From Girardinichthys multiradiatus (taxonomy: Eukaryota > Chordata > Actinopteri > Cyprinodontiformes > Goodeidae), in the NCBI RefSeq assembly GCF_021462225.1, contig NC_061795.1, positions 3,673,001-3,737,000 on the forward strand: 64,000 bases of DNA, read 5' to 3'. Positions 1 through 8,982 of this stretch are shown in pieces. The stretch's first letter is position 1. Each line of letters begins with the position of its first letter. The notes under the pieces are model-generated. The model worked only from the letters and a program-made list of their open reading frames with translations. It made no database searches and was not told the origin of the DNA. A program made the position numbers and the translations under genes.

Positions 1-1
1 G

Positions 2-1327
2 GGTATTAAGCCAGTAATACAGGACATGCTGAAATCAGGAATATTAAGGGAAGCACCTGATGCTACATGCAACACACCTATCTTTCCAGTGCAGAAAGCC
101 AGCACAGGAAAGTGGAGGATGGTTCAGGATCTTAGACCGATAAATAAAATAGTGTGACATGTGGTTCCAAACGTCCCAAATCCACATACATTACTGCATT
201 CATTAACTCCAGATAAAAAATATTTCTCAGTGGTAGATCTTGGCAATGCTTTCTTTACAGTATCACTGCATGAAGAGTCACAGCATTTATTTGGTTTTCA
301 GTTTAAAGGGAAAAAATACACTTACACCAGACTACCACGAGGCTTCAGTGAAAGCCTACATGTATATACACAAGCCTTAAGATACTCTATGAGCACCTGT
401 GAGGTGCCTGAACATAGTCAAGTCCTGTTGTATGTAGATGATATTCTTATAGCTTCAGATACTCAACAACACTGTGAGGAAGCCACCATAACAGTTTTGA
501 AACATTTCTACCAGACGGGGCACAAAGCCTCTAGGGATAAACTGCAGTTTTGCAAGGAGAAAGTGATGTATTTGGGACATATGCTATCACAACATGGTCG
601 TTCCCTCCTAAGTAGTAGAAAAACAGCTATACAAGAAGCCCCAAAACCACAAACTAAACAACAAATGATGTCCTTTCTGGGACTGTGTAATTTTTGCAGA
701 GAATGGCTACCAGACTATGCAGCCATTGTACAACCTTTGCAATCTATGATCTATGGCAAAGACATGACATTAAATGACAAAATCACATGGGCTAAGGAAG
801 GAGAAGTAGCATTCACAGAGCTAAAAAATCTGCTTCAAACAACAGTAACCTTAGCTCAGCCGGATTATAGCCAGCCTTTCACACTTTGTGTAGATGCATG
901 TAAGGGTTATATGTAAGCTGTATTAACCCAACCATTTGGCTCCAAAAACAGACCTTTAGCATTTTATTCTAAAAAATTGGACTCAGTGGCATCTGGATTT
1001 CCAAATTGTCTGCAGAGCTGCATCGCAGCAGTAGAAGCTGTGAAACAGACAGCTGAAATTGTGTTGTGCCACCTGCTCACACTGAAAGTTCCTCATTCAG
1101 TGTCACTTATATTGCTACAAACTTCACTTCCTTTATTGACTCATGCAAGGCATATTATGTTGACCTCATTGTTACTCTCACAACCAAATATAACTCTGCA
1201 AAGATGTGGTCCACTGAACCCTAGCACATTAATTCCAACAGCAGAAGATGGGAAACCACATTCTTGCAAAACAAAGGTTGAGGAAGGCAAGATATCTCTC
1301 AGACATCTCTGGAAAACTCACAAATAA
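2..1327 (+). pseudogene. pol: ERV-A pol: reverse transcriptase, decayed, cut by window edge
   Basis: Retroviral reverse transcriptase, which copies viral RNA into DNA. The window opens inside the fingers domain (KWRMVQDLRPINK around 110-150), followed by VDLGNAFF, LPRGF and the catalytic YVDD box at 431-442. The connection region follows to about 1320. One frame holds most of it but is broken by TGA at 155-157, TAA at 914-916 and TAA at 1325-1327. YVDD rather than YLDD, together with the gamma-type env downstream, points to a gamma/epsilon-like fish ERV rather than Ty3/gypsy. The 5' LTR, gag and protease lie outside the window. Domain identity is clear; the genus is inferred. Confidence 0.9.
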
Positions 1328-1750
1328 TCTTTGTAGATGGATCAGCATCAAAAGATGAATATGGAAAAAAACAGTTGGTTATGCAGTAACCACTGAAACT
1401 AAAATTATAGAATCACAGGCCCTGCCCCATACATGCTCAGCACAGACTACAGAGCTGTATGCTGTTATTAGAGCGTGTGAATTATATGAAGGAAAAATCC
1501 TAACCATTTATACAGACAGCCAATATGTATTCGGTTCTGTTCACCATTTTGCTAAAATATGGGAAAATAGAGGGTTTAAAACATCAGCTGGAACAGAATT
1601 GACACATTTTAATCTGTTAAAACGACTGCTGTTAGCTATCCAGCTACCTGCAAAGATAGCACTTTGTAAATGTAAAGCGCATCAATCTGATGAGGCCATG
1701 GAAACGAAGGGGAACCTCTTTGCTGATATTTCTGCTAAAATAGCTTCCAG
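1328..1750 (+). pseudogene. pol: ERV-A pol: RNase H domain, frameshifted
   Basis: RNase H part of the ERV-A polymerase, which degrades the RNA strand of the RNA-DNA hybrid. Visible motifs in order are FVDGSA (first Asp, near 1333-1350), TTELYAV (Glu, near 1450) and YTDSQY (second Asp, near 1510). The frame changes in a run of seven A at 1365-1371, so DGSA and the later motifs lie in different frames. The reading then continues uninterrupted into the integrase, as in the normal order RT, RNase H, IN. A slipped homopolymer is the simplest explanation of the break. Confidence 0.85.
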
Positions 1751-2612
1751 ACTTCCCCTCACTTTGAAAATGTCAGATCTCCTATTTATAGATACAGATG
1801 TGCTGAAAGATTCACAACAATCTGCACTAGCTGCAGAAGTTAAATATTGGCTGAATAGAGGGGCCATAAAGAAAGATGACATTTATCATTTGGGAAATAA
1901 GCCAATATTACCAAAGAATTTATACAAGACGGCGGCCCATGCGACACACGGGGTTTCCTATGTGTCGAGAGGGGGAATGATACACTTAGTAAATCTACAT
2001 TTCCATACCATAAATTTTTCTGATTATGCAAAAGACTTTTGTAGATCATGTATTATCTGCTGCAAACATAATCCACAGGGGAACATGAGACCCAAAAGAG
2101 GCCAGTTCCCAGCAGCTATTCATCCCTTCCACACAATACACATGGATTTCATAGAGTTATCATGGTCAGGGGGAAAGAAATATTGTTTAGTGGTTATAGA
2201 TGCATTTTCAAAGTGGCTAGAACTGTACCCTGCCAAACACTGTGATGCGCTCACAGTGGCGAAGAGTTTAGTGACACATTTCTTCCCTACATATGGTATC
2301 CCACAAATCATAAGATCAGATAATGGGACTCATTTTGTAAATAATGTAATAGAACTGTGCTCTAAAGCATTAGGGTTTCAGTTAAAAAACCATTGTTCTT
2401 ACCACCCACAATCTGCTGGGCTGGTTGAACGAACAAATGGAACAATAAAAAATAGATTAAGGAAAACAATGGAAGAAACAGGGAGGTCATGGCCTGAATG
2501 TCTATCTCTGGTTAAATTATGGATGAGAATAACTCCAAATCAAACTGGTCTTACTCCATTTGAAATAGTACATGGCAGACCTTTTCCATTGGATCCACAA
2601 GAGCCACTGTAA
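1751..2612 (+). pseudogene. pol: ERV-A pol: integrase, C-terminus lost
   Basis: Retroviral integrase, which joins proviral DNA to the host chromosome. An HHCC zinc-binding N-terminus is visible (His pair near 1935-2010, CRSCIICC near 2040-2060). The catalytic triad is complete: Asp at 2145-2147 (MDFIEL), Asp at 2319-2321 (RSDNGTHF) and Glu at 2427-2429 (GLVERTNG). The last two are separated by 35 residues, the standard DD35E spacing. The frame stops at 2610-2612, shortly after the catalytic core, and no GPY/F-type C-terminal domain is visible before env. The core reads open, but the polymerase it belongs to is broken upstream. Confidence 0.9.
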
Positions 2613-2748
2613 GCTAATATTGCCGTTACAGGAGCCAAACCAACCGACGGGGTAACAGGGGAAAGACCGGGTACAAAGGGGCTGGAAACCCATATGGTCC
2701 AACATCTCAAACCGGCGAAGAAAACAACTGACCTGTGCCCAATTTAGC

Positions 2749-4152
2749 ATGGCTTTTTGTAACGTGTGGACAAGACTGATAAGCCTGAGCCTAATTCTGG
2801 TAGCAGGACGTTTTCTGTTTAAGGCAGGATCCACTGGATGCAACATCACACGAGAAGAGATGGACACCGGACGGCTCTCATCTCAGACCCCTAAAGGAAG
2901 GAGGAGGTCACCCATTTCTGCAAAATTACTGGTATCATAATGTGTATGACACAGCTAAAACTCAAAATAAAACTGATTGTTATGTGTGTTCCATAATGCC
3001 CGTGCATTCCCAAGGCCCCACCATATATGTCAAAGCTATGAACCTCACAGAGACAAGTTGCGCCATATCAATGGGCCAGATAGGATATACAAATAAAAAG
3101 TTATTTCTTATGCCAAACCAATCTTTCAGTAACCAGAGATTCAATTATAGTTGTGACCCAGAAAACTGTACTTGCGACAGAAAACAATGGCAACCTCTCA
3201 AAATTACAGGGCAATCAGAACCATTCAAAGCACATGTATCAGACCCCGGAAACCATCGACACTGCATAAGACAAAAAATTACAGGGAATCATACTCATTT
3301 TGTAGGGAATACTACGAGATGTAACTACTTCTATACTAACTGGAATAATCCCGGAAACGGCGCATACTGGATAGAAGGGGTGGCATGGTTATGTGGTAAT
3401 AATGCGTATTATGTACTTCCACCCAGCTGGTATGGTGCATGTGCCCCAGTTTTCACATTTGATCACACTATAATACTCAGTAAGGTAACGATGATACCCA
3501 CCTTCTCCAAAAGGCTAAAGAGAGACATAGAAATGAAACCACACGACCCTATCTGGGGAACTAATGTCCCAGATGAATTTAAGCTTTGGCCAAAAGATGA
3601 GAAAGTGACACTATCTCTCCTTCCTTGGTTAGGTGTGGGTAAACTAATGCTGCGTGTGGAAACTTTAAGCTATCGATTAGGGCTGTTTTTGAATAACTCC
3701 ATAATAGTAGAAGAGGGCCAAAACACAGAAATGAGCGCTATGCGAGCCATGATAATTCAGAATCGCATGGCTTTGGATATTCTAACAGCATGAACCTGTT
3801 GCACATATATCCCACATATATCCCAGATAATATAAATTTCTCAAATATAACAGGGGCGTTGAATAACCTGCGTAACCTGCAAAACGTCATGACACACGAC
3901 CACCCGATTCCCAGCTCCTCTTGGCTAGACTGGATGCTCCGAGGGGGGTGGATGGATTGGGTTAAGATTTTCTTATTTGCCATAGCAGCATTCCTGATCA
4001 TCCTGTGCACCTTGTCAATATGTATTATCCCAGGTTGCAAATGCATGGTAAAAAGGATAGTAACTCAATCAGTCACAGTTGCGTATGCAGCATTGATTCA
4101 AGTCGACACATCACTGGACCCAAAAACAGAGGACTATGATGACATGTTGTAA
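2749..4152 (+). pseudogene. env: ERV-A env: gamma-type envelope, broken in three frames
   Basis: Retroviral envelope glycoprotein (surface plus transmembrane subunits). A hydrophobic leader starts at 2749. The frame then shifts near 2900-2940 into the surface subunit, which has many N-x-S/T sites and a KTDCYVCS motif. A basic furin-like site KRLKR lies at 3509-3523. The transmembrane subunit retains a QNRMALDIL heptad-type segment, then stops at 3791-3793. It resumes in another frame (3790-4152) with the membrane span near 3955-4040 and a short cytoplasmic tail. The short duplicated stretch CACATATATC at the break removes the order of the CX6CC motif expected there. Family assignment rests on the transmembrane layout shared with the ERV-B env in this window. 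Confidence 0.85.
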
Positions 4153-4479
4153 ATGAATATATCTTCAATGCCTGAGTGTATTCATAATTGTACTTCATAA
4201 AATGACCTTATAGCAGAAAATCAAAAGAAGTTGCTGTTAAGTGAAATGAGAAAAAGTGCAATGATGATATGAACAAGGCTTGTTTTAATTCTTTTACTTT
4301 TATTACATTTTGTTTTCTTTGTTTTATTATATTGTTTTACTCTGCCATGATTGGTGGTCGCCTGGGCAGAGGGGCTGTGTGAGTGTTTCCCACAATTAAA
4401 TCTGCTTTCCGTCCTGTGGGTTTGTGCTCACACAGAGTGTTTTCTTTTACATGTATTTTACTCGTGACTTATTTGTGAT
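4153..4479 (+). other. ERV-A 3' untranslated stretch
   Basis: AT-rich sequence between the env stop and the polypurine tract. No reading frame or structured RNA is evident. Confidence 0.5.
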
Positions 4480-4491
4480 AAAAGGGGGGAC
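4480..4491 (+). promoter_or_regulatory. ERV-A polypurine tract
   Basis: The run AAAAGGGGGGA lies immediately before the first TG of the 3' LTR. This is where the primer for plus-strand DNA synthesis sits in retroviruses, and it fixes the LTR start at 4492. Confidence 0.85.
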
Positions 4492-4871
4492 TGTTAGGAT
4501 TTTTAATACTTTTATATTGTTTATCACTTGTGTCTGCTCTAAGGGCTTTCTTCCCCCACATGCCATAGACAAAGAGATAAGAATGGTAAATGGTGACTTA
4601 TGCTATTATCAGCAACATCTAGGGACTGGCACCAATCCTCACTCCTTTCTCTCTGCTTAAAATCAAGACACATGAACCCTAACCTTTCACACACACACAC
4701 ACACACCTTGAATGTTTGTTGAACTATGTGCGAACCAGCATGTTATAAATAAAGAGAGAGGGGTGCTAATGCTTTGTAGATTTGCACTGCAAAGTGTGAG
4801 CTACCCTTGCTGCAAGTACATCTGACTCTGTGTCGTTCCTTACCTCTGAGTTGACTAAATAATACCTATCA
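4492..4871 (+). repeat. ERV-A 3' LTR
   Basis: The 380-bp LTR begins TGTTAGG and ends CCTATCA, an imperfect inverted terminal pair with the canonical TG...CA ends. It follows the polypurine tract directly. A TATA-like TTATAAATAAAG lies at about 4743-4754 and also contains an AATAAA polyadenylation hexamer. A CA dinucleotide run sits in the presumed U3. The partner 5' LTR is outside the window, so age and target duplication cannot be read. Confidence 0.85.
4688..4707. repeat. CA dinucleotide microsatellite in ERV-A LTR
   Basis: About ten CA units inside the U3 part of the LTR. Confidence 0.9.
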
Positions 4872-5090
4872 GTAAGGGAGCCGGGAGGAGTATGGAACGG
4901 AGATGGTGAAGGTGGGGCAGAGGAGGGTCGAAGCTCAGCTGAAGAGCGGGGAATCCATGACTGGAGGTCCTTAAAAGCGAAGCCTTGGATGACGATTTAT
5001 TGAAGACACATGCGGATCTGACACTGATTGGATGGGGGAGAGACACACGGTGGAGTCATAGGACGGCCGGGGGTGGAGGTGAGTCTTTCA
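4872..5090. other. GC-richer flank of ERV-A, unassigned
   Basis: This purine-rich, GC-richer stretch differs from the AT-rich surroundings and ends in GGAGGTGAGTC near 5080-5090, which resembles a splice donor. No conserved reading frame is visible. It could be host flank, a noncoding exon or an unrecognised repeat. Confidence 0.3.
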
Positions 5091-5107
5091 GTTAGAATTT
5101 TCGTCAA

Positions 5108-5264
5108 AACTCCATTATTAAGCAAAAGTGAAGCCAAAATGGAAACATTGCAAGTTAAAAACTAAGTCTACCTCAACAATAACAGCAACATAGCAACAGC
5201 AATAACTTAAAGAGGTCTAACTTTATCAGTCTCTAACTAAGCTGTGAAAGACCACTCTTCTATT
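5108..5264. repeat. Direct repeat unit 1
   Basis: About 150 bp beginning near ATTAAGCAAAAGTGAAGCC and ending near GAAAGACCACTCTTCT. It recurs in the same orientation at 5437-5562 with few differences; unit 1 carries roughly 25 extra bases in the middle. Local duplication is the likely origin. Confidence 0.75.
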
Positions 5265-5340
5265 CCATCCATTTTCTACATCCGCCTCTTCTGTACAAGG
5301 TCAATAGTGGTGTACGGGCGAGAGGCAGGGTACACCAGAC
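5265..5340. repeat. Fragment of common teleost interspersed repeat
   Basis: Starts CCATCCATTTTCTACA and ends GGGCGAGAGGCAGGGTACACC. The same blocks occur in the longer copy at 47305-47580, so this is an internally deleted fragment of that family. It lies between the two direct-repeat units. Confidence 0.65.
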
Positions 5341-5436
5341 ACAATACTAGGATATTAAAAAAAAATTATCTGGTCTTCAGCATCTAAAATAATTTCATCA
5401 TAACCACAAGTGTACAAAACACACATCAGATTCCAC

Positions 5437-5562
5437 ACTGTCATTAAGCAAAAGTGAAGCCAAAGTGGAAACATTGCAAGTTAAAAACTAAGTCTACAGC
5501 AATAACTTAAAGAGGTCTAACTTTATCAGTCTCTAACTTAGCTATGAAAGACCACTCTTCTT
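5437..5562. repeat. Direct repeat unit 2
   Basis: Second copy of the 5108-5264 repeat, shorter through an internal deletion. The remaining sequence from 5341 to 5436 and 5563 to 5926 shows nothing recognisable. Confidence 0.75.
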
Positions 5563-5928
5563 TTCAACAGTGTTTCAGTTTATTGAGGTTCATTGACGTT
5601 TATTTATGTGCTGCTCTCAAGGTCCCAACACAGTATGTCAATCAGGTTAAAGTCTAGACTGACTGTTTTAATTTTCAGCCATTTTGTTGTAGATTTGCTG
5701 TCCTGTTTCATGGATCGATTTCTACCAACCTTCAGCTGTCAGACAAATTTCACTCCATAAAACTTACAGAGCATTTTATGGTTGACTCAGTGACTGTACC
5801 CCAGGTCCCATTGCTGCATTACAAGCTAAAAACCATCAACCGGTCACTACCTTGCATGACAGTTGATATGAGCTGTTTATGGTAATATTTCATGTTGTCT
5901 CACATCTTGGTGACTGGGGCTTAATGTA

Positions 5929-6510
5929 CAGTGGGGGGAACAAGTATTTGGAAACGCTGCCAATTTAGCAGGTTTTCCTACTTGCGAAGCATGTAGAAGT
6001 CTTTAATTTTTTATCATAGGTACTCCTTAACTGTGAGTGACGGAATCTAAAACAAAAATCCAGAAAACCACATTGTGTGATTTTTAAGTAATTAATATAC
6101 ATTTTATTGCATGACATAAGTATTTGAAACATCAGAAAAACAAAACTTAATATTTGTTACCTTTGATTGCAATTACAGGCATCAGACGCTTCCTGTAGTT
6201 GTTGATGAGGTTTGCACATGCAGCGGGGATTTTGGACCATTCCTCCATACAGATAAGATCTTCTCCAGATCCTTCAGGTTTCAGGGCTGTTGCCGGGCAG
6301 TATGCACTATCAGCTCCCTCCAAAGATTTTTGACTGGGTTCAGGTCTGGAGACTGGCTAGGCCACTCCAGGACCTTGAGATATTTCTTACGGAGCCACTC
6401 CTTAGTTGCCCTGGCTGTGTGTTTCGGGTCGCTGTCATGCTGGAAGACCCAGCCACGTCACATCTTCAATGCCCTTGCTGATGGAAGGAGGTTGATGGCT
6501 AAAATAGTTC
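5929..6510 (-). mobile_element. Truncated Tc1/mariner transposon (3' end of element)
   Basis: The element end CAGTGGGGGGAACAAGTATTTG is preceded by TA (5927-5928), the Tc1/mariner target dinucleotide. Read on the minus strand, the following sequence matches the pattern of the C-terminal third of a fish Tc1 transposase gene (the antisense of the SPDLNPIENLW region lies near 6330-6370). It is frameshifted throughout. Similarity fades near 6510, so the other terminal repeat and the N-terminal half are missing. Family membership is from recognition; no alignment was made. Confidence 0.75.
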
Positions 6511-7628
6511 TCCTGCCTTTCTGTTACTCAACACATGGTTCCCTGTCTTTTAGACCAAGCCTTCAGATTCCTTTTTTGGGTTTCCTACATCAAAGCTCAG
6601 AGCATCTCAGAACCACAGCTACACAAAACTACCATAACTACTACAACTACTAAGAGTACAATATTAATGATCTCTTAAAAATTACTGGAGAAAAGAAAAA
6701 GAGGATAGACTCATCCTAACATATGCTCTGTAACTTTGATATATTTTCTTTAAAACTTTATCAGGGCCCTGTCTGCTGGTTATTTCATTTATTTTAGTTA
6801 AGGACTTGCACTGGTAGGGATCCATATAGTGATTTACATAACTGCATCAGTCAGAGCATAAGTCTATCTTAAAAAGTCAAACCTGGTTTAGAAACATAAT
6901 ATATGTGATTTTTGTTTCTCAGTTCCTGAGCAGATTTTCTTCACTTTACACTTGACGGTCAGTTGCGATTATGTACACAATCAAATCTAGTATCACCTCA
7001 GTCTCTTTTATCGTGCTGCCTATCAATCAAATGTTCCATAAAAATAGATTATGGGTGTTTTAATTCACAGAAATTGGAATTATCTCTGCAAGCAGTGTTG
7101 TGCAATCCAGATTCTAAGTACATTTCTGAATATGCATGTCACTTTTTTTTCCATTTGCCATTACCAATGTTAACAAACAGAGACTTTCATAAGCCAATCA
7201 GGACACAGCACACATTACCGCAACTTACACTAAAGCAACATTTACCTTTTAAAGATTTTAGCTTTTTAATGCTTTTTCAATGCTTCATATTGTTAAATGG
7301 AAAGCTCTACACAAAGTCCACATATGAAACAACTGGGTCTTCTCTTCACAGTAAATAACCAGAGAAATATTGCATGCAACTATACATTTCTTTTATAAAG
7401 AAAAACTGCAAAGAAAAGTGGCTTCCCAAAGTATCAACGCAGGAGGGCTGGATACCACCTAATATCACATTTTAGGTATTATGGTTTTAATGAAAACCAT
7501 ATACCCTTTTCCTATTGTTTCAAATACTGTATATTGACAAAATAGATGTCAGTTGTTACAAATTATATTTTGTAAAATGAGACACAACAGTTAACAAGGA
7601 CAACAATAAAAACTTGATGGTTGTGTGC
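6511..7628. other. No gene seen
   Basis: AT-rich, mostly unique-looking sequence. The open frames here are short and have no recognisable domain. Confidence 0.5.
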
Positions 7629-7633
7629 ATGTT

Positions 7634-8145
7634 TGTTACATGCAGCAGTGTCTGCATGTGAGTGAGTGGATCCTGCTCCCCCCTGAGTTTCTGTTGTTTC
7701 TTTGCTGTTGGGTTTCTGCAACCAGGAGGATGCAGCTGATTCTATTTTGCCCTCGACAAGCTGGGTTACAACTGGGAGATGAGCTGGTCTCTTTGCCAGG
7801 GGGCCATTTGGCAGCATGTGTGCTGCATGAGCTTGGTGAGAGCTTGGTGAAGGCTAGGTTTGCCTAGTGTTTTAAGTGTGCTGAATTAAGGGCTGTTTCC
7901 TTAGAGAAATGTTTTTAAGTCTAGGAAAACTAGTCTTGGTTTGGTTTTGTGGCTGAGCGGTGTGGCTTGAGCTAAAGAGGGAGCTTACGTTTTCTTTCCA
8001 GGTCCTCTTCTTGTTCTACAATAAAGTTTTTTTTCAAAATAAACATTATTTTACTTGCTTTCCTGCTGATTCTTCTTTCTTTGACTATTACTGTTAAACA
8101 TTATTCCCCCTCATATCCCTACGCTGCCTTTAGGGGAATGTAACA
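7634..8145 (+). repeat. Solo LTR (Ty3/gypsy-like) with 5-bp target duplication
   Basis: The 512-bp unit starts TGTTACA and ends TGTAACA, a perfect 7-bp inverted terminal pair. It is flanked by ATGTT at 7629-7633 and again at 8146-8150, a 5-bp target-site duplication as Ty3/gypsy elements make. An AATAAA hexamer lies near 8021 in the plus orientation. No internal coding sequence is present, so this is a solo LTR left by recombination between two LTRs. It is a different family from the LTRs at 21936 and 33483. Confidence 0.85.
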
Positions 8146-8150
8146 ATGTT

Positions 8151-8928
8151 AAATATGCAACATCAACATTTCAAAGAAGATGAGAATAATTGTTATTATA
8201 ATTGCTGTAATTGAATTGTATTTGTCTGCCTTGTTTACGCAGAAATATCTAAACTGTCAAACGTGATTGAACAAACTATTGTTAGATGTGGCTGACTTGT
8301 AATATCCACATAAGTGAATATGAAAGCAGTTATGATCTGAACTGCTATTATGAAATAGGTAATTGTCATTGGACTTATGACACATTTTGCTCCCCAAAGT
8401 CACATTGTTCGATGGTGACAGCTACATTGTTTACCAAACAAGTTATCATGCGCCATTAGGCAGGAACACAATGCACGATAATGGAAGCAATTTTAGAAGT
8501 GACACAAACATTTAGACTTCATTTATCAAAATAAAGGAGGAAACAGATGGCTGGAACAAAAAAAGGGTGCAGGTATGACACCAGCACAGGCTCCATTCTG
8601 TACAGAACATTTAGAACAAAGTGGATAGCTTCACTGTGAACCAGCAATTAAAAAACAAAACGTAATCCACTACCAGTCACATTATCTTGAATTTGCACCT
8701 CCAATGTATTCTGATTTCACCCTTTCAGGTCCCTAAAATAATATGTGAAAACTAAAACTGAAGAACCGTAGGTGTGTGTGTTTGTGGTTTACTGAGTGAA
8801 GGGGGGGGCATTGTGCAGTCTTACCAACATCTGTACATTCCAGTGTTCTGTATGAAAAAATATTTTCCTTTTTTTAATATTTGTCTTTTAAGTTGTAAAA
8901 ATTAACTGGCTTAAAATCCACTATAAAC
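8151..8928. other. No gene seen
   Basis: AT-rich sequence with a short GT-rich patch and a G run near 8770-8810. No coding potential or repeat boundary is visible. Confidence 0.5.
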
Positions 8929-8982
8929 TACAAGGGTTGGACAATGAAACTGAAACACCTGGTTTTAGACCACAATAATTTA

